NCBI RefSeq assembly: GCF_008297975.1
Contig: NZ_VLNY01000022.1
Span: 1-56,264 of the forward strand
Origin: Antrihabitans cavernicola
GTDB taxonomy: Bacteria; Actinomycetota; Actinomycetes; Mycobacteriales; Mycobacteriaceae
Direction of reading: 5' to 3'
DNA length: 56,264 nucleotides
Shown here: piece after piece, positions 26,368-34,537 of the stretch
How positions within the stretch are numbered: position 1 is the first letter of the stretch
How the letters are laid out: the number at the start of each line of letters is the position of its first letter
Translations under genes and position numbers: made by a program
Notes under the pieces: model-generated
Told to the model about the DNA's origin: nothing
Database searches by the model: none
What the model saw: the letters and a program-made list of their open reading frames with translations, nothing else

Positions 26368-26961
26368 TCAGGCGCGCTTGCCTGCCAAGCCCCGCCATGC
26401 AAGATTCTCGAGCAGTGTCGCTGCTTCGTCGACGTCGATCTCGCCACCGGCCAGCCGGTCTGCGACGGCCTCGCCCGCACCGATGATCGCCACAGCCGTG
26501 ATCGTGTAATTGGTGGCGGGATCCGGATTTACCGAACTCGACTCGATCAGCGCGGCCACCAACTCGATCAGCCGCTCACGGCTGGAGTTGACCTGCTTCG
26601 CGAACGGCTGCTGCCCAATTGCCTGGCGGTAGAGCACTTCCCACGACTGACGATGGGTATCGACATAGCCGAGGAACGCGCGCAGCGCAGTACCCACCTG
26701 CTCGCGCGGCGACAACGACGGATCGCCTGCGGGTGACATCGCCTCGACGAAGCGGACGCCCTCGCGCTGGATGCACGCCGTGAACAGCTCTTCTTTCGAG
26801 CCGTAGTACAGGTAGAGCATGGGCTTGGAAATCTCGGCCTCGGCAGCGATGGAGTCCATCGACGTGTCGTGAAAACCGTTGCGGGAAAACACTTCCACTG
26901 CCGCGTCCAGCATCTGCTGTTCGCGGACAGCGCGCGGGAGCCGTTTGGTGCCGCCAGCCAT
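26368..26961 (-). CDS. TetR family regulator, probable repressor of the fadA2/fabG4-htdX unit
   Basis: A 197-aa TetR protein with LPRAVREQQMLDAAVEVFSR, TSMDSIAAEAEISKPMLYLYYGSKEELF (helix-turn-helix) and a helical ligand domain. It is in the position of M. tuberculosis Rv0238. ATG 26961, with GGAGG five bases upstream, was used rather than a TTG at 26973. The palindrome 28 bases upstream of its start shares the core CTTACTC...GTAAG with the fadA2/fabG4 operator, so autoregulation plus control of the neighbouring operons is the best reading. The ligand may be an acyl-CoA (inference). Confidence 0.9.
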   Translation of the reverse strand: MAGGTKRLPRAVREQQMLDAAVEVFSRNGFHDTSMDSIAAEAEISKPMLYLYYGSKEELFTACIQREGVRFVEAMSPAGDPSLSPREQVGTALRAFLGYVDTHRQSWEVLYRQAIGQQPFAKQVNSSRERLIELVAALIESSSVNPDPATNYTITAVAIIGAGEAVADRLAGGEIDVDEAATLLENLAWRGLAGKRA

Positions 26962-26988
26962 ACCCGCCTCCAACCGCTGTAGGACTTC

Positions 26989-27010
26989 TACCTTACTCTA
27001 CGGTAAGGTA
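26989..27010. promoter_or_regulatory. Operator upstream of the TetR gene
   Basis: TACCTTAC-N6-GTAAGGTA, perfect 8-bp arms. The inner part CTTACTC and GTAAG is identical in position to the operator at 24002-24021. It lies 28 bases before the TetR start and 20 bases past the lpqI stop. Confidence 0.75.
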
Positions 27011-27029
27011 GGTAGCCCGTAACGGGGTG

Positions 27030-28217
27030 TCAGCAGGTGACTGCGCCCTTGAATCGCGCCGAGTGCAGCACCGCGTCGTCGACTCGCTGCTGACTCAATC
27101 GTCCTGAGGCAACGGCCTGTTGGAGCTGATCGAGCACCTGCGGCACCGCATCCGTCGTGATCCACAACGCCACGTCCGCGCCGGCCTCGATGGCCGCCTC
27201 GACCGCTTGGGGCACACCGAGACGTTCGGTGATCGCAGCCATGCCGCTCAGGTCGTCGGTGAAGATCGGGCCGTTGAACGGTGCCGCGCCGTAGCCGATT
27301 CCGGTGCGCAGCAACGTCATCGCCTGCGGGCTGATGCTGGCGGGAACGTTGGGGGTGGTCAGTCCGGGCACGTCGAGGTGCCCAACCATCACACCCGCGC
27401 CGGAGTTGACCAGGTTCCGGAACGGCACCAAGTCGTCGGCCATCAACTGCGTCAGCGGCGGCGTGGTCACCGAGCCCTTGTGCGAATCGCCCGATCCGTG
27501 ACCGTGGCCGGGGAAGTGCTTGATGACGGCCTGAATGCCCGCATCGTGCATGCCACGGATGTAGGCGTCGGCGTACTTGGTGACGACGGCGGGATCGTTC
27601 GAGAAGGACCGGTCGCCGATCACGGCGTCGTCCGGCTCGTCGCTCACGTCGGCATCGGGGGCGAAGTTCACGGTGATTCCGAGGCCCTTCAACGCTTTTC
27701 CGCGTGCGAGCGAACGCTGGTAGGCCTCGTCGACGGAAACCGTTGCGGCCATCTGACGCGCGGAGGGTTCGGGTCCGATCAGATCCGCAACCCGCGACAC
27801 CCGACCGCCCTCTTCGTCGATGGTGACCATCAGCGGCACCTTGGAGGCGCCCTTCACCTGAGCGAGTTGCTGTCCGAGCAGACCCTGATCGGTCCACCCA
27901 CCGATGAAGATTCCGCCGACCTGATCGTTCGCGACAACCTGAGTCGCGTCCGCAGTACCCGTCACGCCCACGGTGAGCAACTGCGCCAACTTCTGGCGCT
28001 CGTTCAGCGACGCGAGAAACTGGGAACCGCAATCGGCGGCAGGCTTGGTCTGCAGAGGCTGCGCGGGCGATGCCGCACTCGCCGACGCGGGCGTCGCGGT
28101 CTCGGAACCGACACTCGATGCCGGCGAAACAGGTTGCGACGACTGCGCGTTGTCCGTCGAGCAGGCCCCCACCACAGCCGCACACATCAGCAGCACCATG
28201 CCGCGCGTTTTCCGCAT
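27030..28217 (-). CDS. lpqI: LpqI-like lipoprotein, GH3 beta-N-acetylglucosaminidase
   Basis: A 395-aa exported lipoprotein. The signal is MRKTRGMVLLMCAAVVGACS with a lipobox VGAC, so Cys is lipidated near residue 19. After an Ala/Ser/Pro linker comes a GH3 barrel: VPLMVTIDEEGGRVSRV, INF-type VNFAPDADVSDEP, DRSFSNDP, and AVIKHFPGHGHGSGDSHKG (the NagZ KHFPGHG motif with the His general acid), then FTDDLSGMAAI with the nucleophile Asp. It removes N-acetylglucosamine from cell-wall fragments in peptidoglycan recycling. It matches the remembered Rv0237 place next to the TetR gene and aftD block. Confidence 0.92.
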   Translation of the reverse strand: MRKTRGMVLLMCAAVVGACSTDNAQSSQPVSPASSVGSETATPASASAASPAQPLQTKPAADCGSQFLASLNERQKLAQLLTVGVTGTADATQVVANDQVGGIFIGGWTDQGLLGQQLAQVKGASKVPLMVTIDEEGGRVSRVADLIGPEPSARQMAATVSVDEAYQRSLARGKALKGLGITVNFAPDADVSDEPDDAVIGDRSFSNDPAVVTKYADAYIRGMHDAGIQAVIKHFPGHGHGSGDSHKGSVTTPPLTQLMADDLVPFRNLVNSGAGVMVGHLDVPGLTTPNVPASISPQAMTLLRTGIGYGAAPFNGPIFTDDLSGMAAITERLGVPQAVEAAIEAGADVALWITTDAVPQVLDQLQQAVASGRLSQQRVDDAVLHSARFKGAVTC

Positions 28218-28366
28218 GAGCGAACTCCCGTCGATCGGTTGGCGTCGCTATGACCGTACTCGAGCGAAGCGCCGTTCGGGACCGGCATCGGGCGGAATAC
28301 CGGTCTTCGTGGGCTTCGAAGGGTAGCCTTGTGGTGGCGGATATGGCTTCGGACCTGGAGGTTCCC

Positions 28367-28855
28367 ATGCCCTGCGATCTCATGCTCATCGCCTACGACG
28401 GCTCCGACAACGCCAAACGCGCTATCGACTACGCAGGTAGATTTCTTGCGGCCAACCGCGCAATCGTGCTTACAGCCTGGGAACCGATGGTGCGTCAAGC
28501 AGCACGTATGTCCGGGCTGTCCGGTGTGATGCAACCCGACTGGGTGCCCGACGACGACATCGAAGACGTTGCCCTCGGCGATGCCAAGGTGACCAACGCC
28601 GAGGGACTCGAATTGGCGAAACAGGCAGGCCTCAACGCCGAGCCACGTACCGAGGAATGCACCAGCACCATCTGGAACACGATCGTGGACTGTGCCGACG
28701 ACCTGGATGTCGACATCATCGTCGCAGGCACCCGCGGCGCCACCGGGGTACGCGCGCTGTTGCACAGCAGTGTTGCCGACCAGGTGCTCAAGCATTGCCA
28801 TCGGCCGGTCCTGCTCGTTCCACCGGTGCGAACGCCGACTCGCAACGCGTCGTAG
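28367..28855 (+). CDS. Universal stress protein (UspA family)
   Basis: A 162-aa single Usp domain: MLIAYDGSDNAKRAIDYAGR at the start and VDIIVAGTRGATGVRALLHSSVADQVLKHCHRPVLLV at the end, the ATP-binding G-2x-G-9x-G(S/T) type motif being slightly degenerate. Residues 50-90 form an insertion (PDWVPDDDIEDVALG). ATG 28367 was chosen because GGAGG stands five bases before it; an in-frame extension to 28250 lacks support. A weak stress-sigma-like element GTCT-N14-GGGTAG lies at 28303-28326, but its spacing is at the short limit. Confidence 0.85.
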   Translation: MPCDLMLIAYDGSDNAKRAIDYAGRFLAANRAIVLTAWEPMVRQAARMSGLSGVMQPDWVPDDDIEDVALGDAKVTNAEGLELAKQAGLNAEPRTEECTSTIWNTIVDCADDLDVDIIVAGTRGATGVRALLHSSVADQVLKHCHRPVLLVPPVRTPTRNAS

Positions 28856-28915
28856 CGAATCTCACTCGCGAGAGGGACCAGGTCACAGCGCTGCCCGGCT
28901 ATCGTCGGAAGCACT

Positions 28916-29992
28916 ATGGGTGGCTTTCTTCTTGCGCAGTCGGATCGGGTGTTGCGGACATCGGGTGTACGCGAACGCTTCGCCGACGTCGACGCCGCCG
29001 CCGCGGCGGTGCGCTCCGGGCGAATCCCGTTGCTGGTGGGCGCAATCGCCTTCGACCCGAGCAGACCCGCCGCGTTGCACGCACCCGAGTCCTGGGACTT
29101 TGACAGCGCTGCCCTTCCCGTCGGCGACCTTCCCGAGGTCCGGCTGGTCGGCCAGACACCGAGTCCCGCCGAGCACGTCGCACGGGTGACCCGACTGGTG
29201 AAGCTGCTCGGCGAGGGTGAGCTGCGCAAGGTGGTCGCGGCCCGATCGGTGCAGTTGGCCGCCGACGCCCCGATCGATCCGGAACTACTGGTCGCCGAAT
29301 TGGTGCGCAGGCATCCGTCGTCCAACGGTTATGCCGTCGAACTGACCGGCGCGGGTGAGCAGCACGATGGCGCGCATCTGGTCGGGTCGAGTCCGGAGCT
29401 GCTGGTCAGCAAGAGAGGTTCGACGCTGACGATGCGACCGCTCGCTGGAACGGCACCGCGGCGTCCCGATCCGGCGGCCGATCGGGACGAAGCCGACCAG
29501 CTCCTGGCCTCGGCGAAGAACCGGGAAGAACATTCCTATGTCATCGAGTGGATCCGGGACCAACTGTCCCCGGTGTGCAGCGAACTGACCGTCCCCGACG
29601 GCCCGGCGCTGATCAGCACTCCCGAGGTGTGGCATCTGGCGACATCGATCAGCGCGGTGCTGCGCGATCCCGCCACCACTGCGCTCGACGTCGCGGTGCT
29701 GCTGCACCCCACGCCCGCACTGTGCGGCACCCCGACCGAGCTGGCCATGAAGACGATCACGGACATCGAAGGCGACCGCGGTTTCTACGGCGGCGCGGTC
29801 GGCTGGTGTGACGAGCGTGGCGACGGCGACTGGATCGTCGCGATTCGATGCGCGGAAGTGGCTGCGGACGGTCGTACCGCAACCGCATATGCGGGCGGCG
29901 GCATCGTCGTCGCATCCGATCCCGATGCCGAACTGGACGAGACCACCACCAAGCTGCGCACCTTGCTCGGCGCGCTGAACGTGACCATCTGA
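28916..29992 (+). CDS. Isochorismate synthase family enzyme
   Basis: A 358-aa chorismate-binding enzyme that turns chorismate into isochorismate. The C-terminal domain shows LVGSSPELLVSKRG, RPLAGTAPRR, EVWHLATSISAVL, CGTPTELAMKTITDIEGDRGFYGGAVGW and IAIRCAEVA-type IVAIRCAEVAADG. These include the Glu/Lys-type active-site and Mg-binding residues of the MenF/EntC group. The size and lack of an anthranilate signature fit EntC-like or DhbC-like proteins rather than anthranilate synthase. No siderophore or menaquinone genes are nearby, so which pathway it serves (siderophore, menaquinone or salicylate) cannot be told. It sits 60 bp after the stress protein gene. Confidence 0.88.
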   Translation: MGGFLLAQSDRVLRTSGVRERFADVDAAAAAVRSGRIPLLVGAIAFDPSRPAALHAPESWDFDSAALPVGDLPEVRLVGQTPSPAEHVARVTRLVKLLGEGELRKVVAARSVQLAADAPIDPELLVAELVRRHPSSNGYAVELTGAGEQHDGAHLVGSSPELLVSKRGSTLTMRPLAGTAPRRPDPAADRDEADQLLASAKNREEHSYVIEWIRDQLSPVCSELTVPDGPALISTPEVWHLATSISAVLRDPATTALDVAVLLHPTPALCGTPTELAMKTITDIEGDRGFYGGAVGWCDERGDGDWIVAIRCAEVAADGRTATAYAGGGIVVASDPDAELDETTTKLRTLLGALNVTI

Positions 29993-30071
29993 GCGCCCTT
30001 GCTGCGCGGGTGGTCACGCCCCGGGTGATACCTTGACCGCAAGCAGTATGTCGAAAACAGGGAGAGCCGAG

Positions 30072-30248
30072 ATGAAGAAGAAGTTCCTTGGCCCCGGCGT
30101 GGCCAGTGCCGTGATCGGCGGGCTCCTGGGGCTCGGTCTGGTCGTCGGTGTCACCGCCGCAGTCCAGGACAACACTCGGCCGGACATCGATCGCAGCGGT
30201 AACGCCGATTCGTCCTTGCTGAACCAGGTCGAGTACGGCAACCGCTGA
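30072..30248 (+). CDS. DUF2613 small membrane protein (Rv0236A-like)
   Basis: A 58-aa protein, MKKKFLGPGVASAVIGGLLG then LGLVVGVTAAVQD and a polar tail. One N-terminal helix acts as anchor or signal. It matches DUF2613, the family found in front of aftD in mycobacteria. ATG 30072 is preceded by GGGAG. Its stop TGA overlaps the probable CTG start of aftD (CTGA), so the two are coupled. The function is unknown; the fixed neighbourhood suggests an accessory role for AftD. Confidence 0.82.
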   Translation: MKKKFLGPGVASAVIGGLLGLGLVVGVTAAVQDNTRPDIDRSGNADSSLLNQVEYGNR

Positions 30249-33200
30249 GTCAGCCCTCCACGCAACAGCTCGACCGCCGCTGGTTCGTCGCAGCGGCGGT
30301 CGTCGCATTCCTACTGGCGTTCACGCAGTCCCCCGGACTGATAGTCGCCGACACCAAATACGATCTCACCCAGAATCCGCTGGGATTTCTTTCCCGCGCG
30401 TCGCATCTGTGGAGTAGCCAGTCGACGTTGGGCCAGGTCCAGAACCAGGCCTACGGGTACTTCTTTCCACACGGCGCGTTCTTCTCGCTCGGCCACGTTC
30501 TCGGCATTCCCCCGTGGATGACGCAGCGCATCTGGTGGGCGCTGCTGATCCTTGCCGGGTTCTGGGGCATCGTGCGCCTGGCCGAGGCGATCGGCATCGG
30601 CAGCCGAAGTTCGCGAATCATCGCAGGTATCGCCTTCGCGCTCTGTCCGCGAGTGCTGACGACCGTCGGCTCGATCTCGTCGGAAACGCTGCCGATGATG
30701 CTGGCGCCGTGGGTGCTACTCCCGGTCGTACTGGCCTTCGGCCAGGTGAGCGGAAAAGGGGTGTCTGGACCAACAAACCACTCACCTGGGCGGCTTGCCG
30801 CCCAATCGGCCGTCGCTGTTGCACTGATGGGTGCGGTGAACGCCGTTGCGACGGCTGCGGCCTGTCTGGTCGCGGTGCTCTGGTGGGCGTCGCACAAGCC
30901 GAACCGACGTTTCTGGGTGTTCACCGCCTGGTGGGTGCCGTGCGTTGCGCTGGCGACGGTGTGGTGGCTGGTGCCGCTGCTGATCCTCGGCAAGGTGAGC
31001 CCCCCGTTCCTGGACTACATCGAATCGGCGGGCGTGACGACGCAGTGGGCATCGCTCGCCGAAGTGCTACGCGGCACCGACAGCTGGACGCCGTTCGTCT
31101 CCCCCGAACGCATCGCCGGTGCGGTGCTGGTGACCCAGCCCGCGGCCGTCGTGGCCACGGGGCTGATCGCCGCTGCCGGACTCGCCGGACTCGCAATGCG
31201 CTCGATGCCCGCGAAGGGTCGGCTGTTCCTGATCCTCGGTGTCGGTCTTGCCGGGCTGACGGCGGGCTACGTCGGCGAACTCGGCTCCCCCGTCTACGAC
31301 TCGGTCCGTCATTTCCTCGACTCGGGTGGCGCCCCGCTGCGCAACGTGCACAAGCTGGAGCCGCTGATTCGGTTGCCCCTGGTGCTCGGCCTCGCACACC
31401 TGCTCGCGCAAGTGCCGATGCCGGCCTCCGTCCCAGGTAAGCAGTGGCGCAGCGCATTCGCCCATCCGGAACGCAAGCCGATCGTGGCACTGACCGGCCT
31501 GATCCTCGTTGCCCTGACGCTGGCGACATCGCTGGCATGGAACGGCAACCTCGCGCCCCGCGGCGCCTACGACCACGTCCCCGACTACTGGTCCCAGGCC
31601 GCCGACTGGCTCGACCACAACACCGACAAGGGCGCGGCGACCGAGCGAGCTCTTGTGGTGCCCGGCGCTCCCATCGGCAGCCAGGTGTGGGGGTTGACCC
31701 GCGACGAGCCCCTGCAGGCATTGGCGAAGACACCGTGGGCCGTGCGCGACGCCGTGCCGTTGAATCCGCCGGGTGCGATCCGCGCGATGGACTCCGTGCA
31801 GCGACTCATCGCCGACGGACAGCCCTCGGCCGGGCTCGCGGAAACCCTGCTCGGACAAGGCATCGGCTATTTGGTGCTCCGTAACGATCTGGACCCCGAT
31901 ACCTCGCGCTCGACCCGCCCGATGCAGGCGCACCAGGCGATCGAAGAGTCGCCCGGCATCGAGAAGGTGGCGGAGTTCGGACCCAAGATCGGGCCGGGGC
32001 ATGTCGACGGCCTTGTCGCCGACGGTGACCTGCGACCCAATTACCCTGCCGTGCAGATCTTCCGCGTCGATCACCCCGCTGACCGTCCGGTCGGGGGTCC
32101 GTACACGGTGGATCTGAAATCGGTACCGGTGGTCGCGGGCGGGCCGGAATCACTGCAACGACGCAACGAGCGTGACAAGACCAGCGGCCCAGTGCTTCTC
32201 GCCGCCGACGCCCAGCGCGCGGGACTCCCGCTCGACGACGTCACCGTCACCGACACGCCCACCGATCGGGAAACCGACTTCGGCCAAGTCGACAACCACA
32301 GCTCGGCGCTGCGTGCCGCCGACGATCCGCGCCGCACGCTGAACCTGGTTCCGGACTATCCGGTCGACGGCGCACCGCTGGTCGAGGGCGAATGGACCGG
32401 AGCGAAGGTCACGGTGTCGAGCTCCGCAGCGGACGCGACGCAGCTCGGCGGGTCGTCGCCCGGAGCAGGCGCGGCCGCAGCGGTCGACGGCGACGACGCG
32501 ACCAGCTGGGTGAGCAACGGCCTGGAAAGCGCTGTGGGGCAATGGTTGCGACTCGATCTGGACAAGCCGATCAAGGGTGGGCTGCTGCACCTGACCACCA
32601 GCGCCGGAGCGATCGGCGCACCCGTGAAGTGGATCGAAGTCCGCACCGCAACCGGCTCGACGGCGGCACGCGTCGACAAGCCCGGTAAGCCGCTCACCGT
32701 CGCGTTGCCGCCCGGCAAGACATCCTGGGTGCAGGTGATCTCCACGGAGACCGACGACGGCTCGGTGGGCAGCCAGTTCGGCATCAGCGAGCTGTCGCTG
32801 GACGATTACTCGAACATCGACGCACCGGTCCCCGTCGACATCAGACACCACACCGTGCTCCCCGAGACACCACCGGGCGCAACCATCGCGGGATGGCAAC
32901 TCGGACAAGAACTTCCCGGACGAACAGGGTGCGTCGACGCACCCGATCGCGTCCGGTGCAGCAAGGGACTGGCCCAGGCACCCGAAGAGATGTCGACGTT
33001 CACCCGCACCCTGTCGGTGCCGACACCGACGACCGTCCGACCCGAGCTGACGTTGCGGTCACGACAGGGCCCGGCGCTGGAAAGCCTGCTTGCCCAGCCC
33101 GATCGGGCCACCGCGACCGGTGCCGCCGACATCGCCGACGTCCGCGGTTCTGCCTACGCGGCCACCGACGGTGACCCCAAGACCACGTGGACGGCACCGG

Positions 33201-34537
33201 AGGATTCGGTGCGCAAGATCGCCGGGGCCAAACCCACGCTCACCATCACGCTCCCGCAGCCGACCCTGGTGTCCGGCCTCGACCTGCAGCCCAGCATCGG
33301 AAACCTCCCTGCCGCACCGACATCCGTGACGGTGAACCTGGGCGACGGCCCGCAAGTGCGAAAGATCGATACCAAGTCCAGCAAGATCGAGCTGCACCCC
33401 CACGTCACGGACCGCATCGAGCTGAGCCTCGATTCGTGGCGCCCGGTGCTCGATCAGACCGCGCTCGGATTCGCTCAGCTCCAACCGGCGGGCTTGGCCG
33501 AGGTGACGGTGTTGGGCGAGGACGGCAAGCCGATCCCCGGCAGCGGCAGATCGAGCGGGACGCGCACCGTCACCGTCGACTGCGATCGCGGACCTGTGGT
33601 GTCGATCGGCGGCACGCTGTATCGCACCTCTGTTACCGCGACAGCCGATCAGCTCGAGTCCGGCGCGCCCGTCGAAGCCCAAGTGTGCGAACCGAATCCG
33701 GTTCCACTGCCTGCTGGGCAGCAGGAGGTGGCGGTGAGCCCGGGCGCGGCGTTCGTCGTCGACGGGCTCGACCTGCCCACCGGAGCGCCCGTCCCCACAC
33801 CCACCATGCATGCTCGCCCGACGGCCGCGTGGACCGAGAATCATCGTGAGATCAGCGTCGACAACGCCGCCACCGATCAACTGCTCGTCGTTCCGCAGAG
33901 CAACAACGTCGGGTGGCAGGCGACCGGACCCGGTGGGCAGAAACTGAAGTCCGTTGTGGTCAACGGCTGGCAGCAGGGCTGGGTGGTGCCCGCGGGCACC
34001 GGCGGCACCGTCAACCTCGACTTCCCGAAGGACCGTTGGTATCGGCTCGGGATCTTCGGCGGACTGGTGTTGTTGCTTTCGCTCTTCGGTCTCGCCCTGT
34101 TCCGACGTAAGAAGGCCGACGTCCTGCACTACCCCGAATCCGGCCCCGCACCGCGCACCTGGCGCAGCAGCGTGGCGGGTTTCGTCGGGCTGCTCGCCTT
34201 GACGACCGTGATCTCCGGGCCGACCGGTCCGGCGCTGACGATCGTGCTGGCGGGCGCGGCAGTGCTGTTCGCGGCGACCGGCCGATCCGCGACCAGGGTG
34301 CTGGTCGGTGTGGCCGGAGTCTCCGCAGTGATCGCGATGGCCGTGCTGTCGCGAGGACCGTGGCGCTCACCCGACGGTTACATCGGGCATTCGATGTGGG
34401 TTCAGCTGCCCGCGCTGATCGCGGTGATCGCCGTCGGGCTCTCGGCGTTGGTGTCGCCGTCGTTCGGTCCACCGATTCTGCGCCGACTCTCCCAGCGCTT
34501 CACCGCACGACGGACCGGCTCCTCCACCAGCGCGTAG
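30245..34537 (+). CDS. aftD: Alpha-(1->3)-arabinofuranosyltransferase AftD (probable CTG start)
   Basis: About 1430 aa. Residues 1-420 are a multi-helix GT-C region starting RRWFVAAAVVAFLLAFTQSP, with TKYDLTQNPLGFLSRASHLW and NQAYGYFFPHGAFFSLGHVL (conserved AftD motifs). A long outer part (about 420-1250) holds carbohydrate-binding modules, one seen in AAVDGDDATSWVSNG and another in YAATDGDPKTTWTAPED. The C-terminus has membrane helices. AftD adds branching arabinose to arabinogalactan and lipoarabinomannan. No ATG, GTG or TTG exists in this frame between the stop at 30200 and TTG 30428. TTG 30428 would cut off the first helix. CTG 30245, overlapping the previous stop as CTGA, is the only start that fits the family. 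Confidence 0.9.
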   Translation: MSQPSTQQLDRRWFVAAAVVAFLLAFTQSPGLIVADTKYDLTQNPLGFLSRASHLWSSQSTLGQVQNQAYGYFFPHGAFFSLGHVLGIPPWMTQRIWWALLILAGFWGIVRLAEAIGIGSRSSRIIAGIAFALCPRVLTTVGSISSETLPMMLAPWVLLPVVLAFGQVSGKGVSGPTNHSPGRLAAQSAVAVALMGAVNAVATAAACLVAVLWWASHKPNRRFWVFTAWWVPCVALATVWWLVPLLILGKVSPPFLDYIESAGVTTQWASLAEVLRGTDSWTPFVSPERIAGAVLVTQPAAVVATGLIAAAGLAGLAMRSMPAKGRLFLILGVGLAGLTAGYVGELGSPVYDSVRHFLDSGGAPLRNVHKLEPLIRLPLVLGLAHLLAQVPMPASVPGKQWRSAFAHPERKPIVALTGLILVALTLATSLAWNGNLAPRGAYDHVPDYWSQAADWLDHNTDKGAATERALVVPGAPIGSQVWGLTRDEPLQALAKTPWAVRDAVPLNPPGAIRAMDSVQRLIADGQPSAGLAETLLGQGIGYLVLRNDLDPDTSRSTRPMQAHQAIEESPGIEKVAEFGPKIGPGHVDGLVADGDLRPNYPAVQIFRVDHPADRPVGGPYTVDLKSVPVVAGGPESLQRRNERDKTSGPVLLAADAQRAGLPLDDVTVTDTPTDRETDFGQVDNHSSALRAADDPRRTLNLVPDYPVDGAPLVEGEWTGAKVTVSSSAADATQLGGSSPGAGAAAAVDGDDATSWVSNGLESAVGQWLRLDLDKPIKGGLLHLTTSAGAIGAPVKWIEVRTATGSTAARVDKPGKPLTVALPPGKTSWVQVISTETDDGSVGSQFGISELSLDDYSNIDAPVPVDIRHHTVLPETPPGATIAGWQLGQELPGRTGCVDAPDRVRCSKGLAQAPEEMSTFTRTLSVPTPTTVRPELTLRSRQGPALESLLAQPDRATATGAADIADVRGSAYAATDGDPKTTWTAPEDSVRKIAGAKPTLTITLPQPTLVSGLDLQPSIGNLPAAPTSVTVNLGDGPQVRKIDTKSSKIELHPHVTDRIELSLDSWRPVLDQTALGFAQLQPAGLAEVTVLGEDGKPIPGSGRSSGTRTVTVDCDRGPVVSIGGTLYRTSVTATADQLESGAPVEAQVCEPNPVPLPAGQQEVAVSPGAAFVVDGLDLPTGAPVPTPTMHARPTAAWTENHREISVDNAATDQLLVVPQSNNVGWQATGPGGQKLKSVVVNGWQQGWVVPAGTGGTVNLDFPKDRWYRLGIFGGLVLLLSLFGLALFRRKKADVLHYPESGPAPRTWRSSVAGFVGLLALTTVISGPTGPALTIVLAGAAVLFAATGRSATRVLVGVAGVSAVIAMAVLSRGPWRSPDGYIGHSMWVQLPALIAVIAVGLSALVSPSFGPPILRRLSQRFTARRTGSSTSA

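Noticed and set aside
28303-28326. Stress-sigma promoter GTCT-N14-GGGTAG before the universal stress gene
   Set aside because: One mismatch in the -35 part and a short spacer make it too weak to list as a feature.
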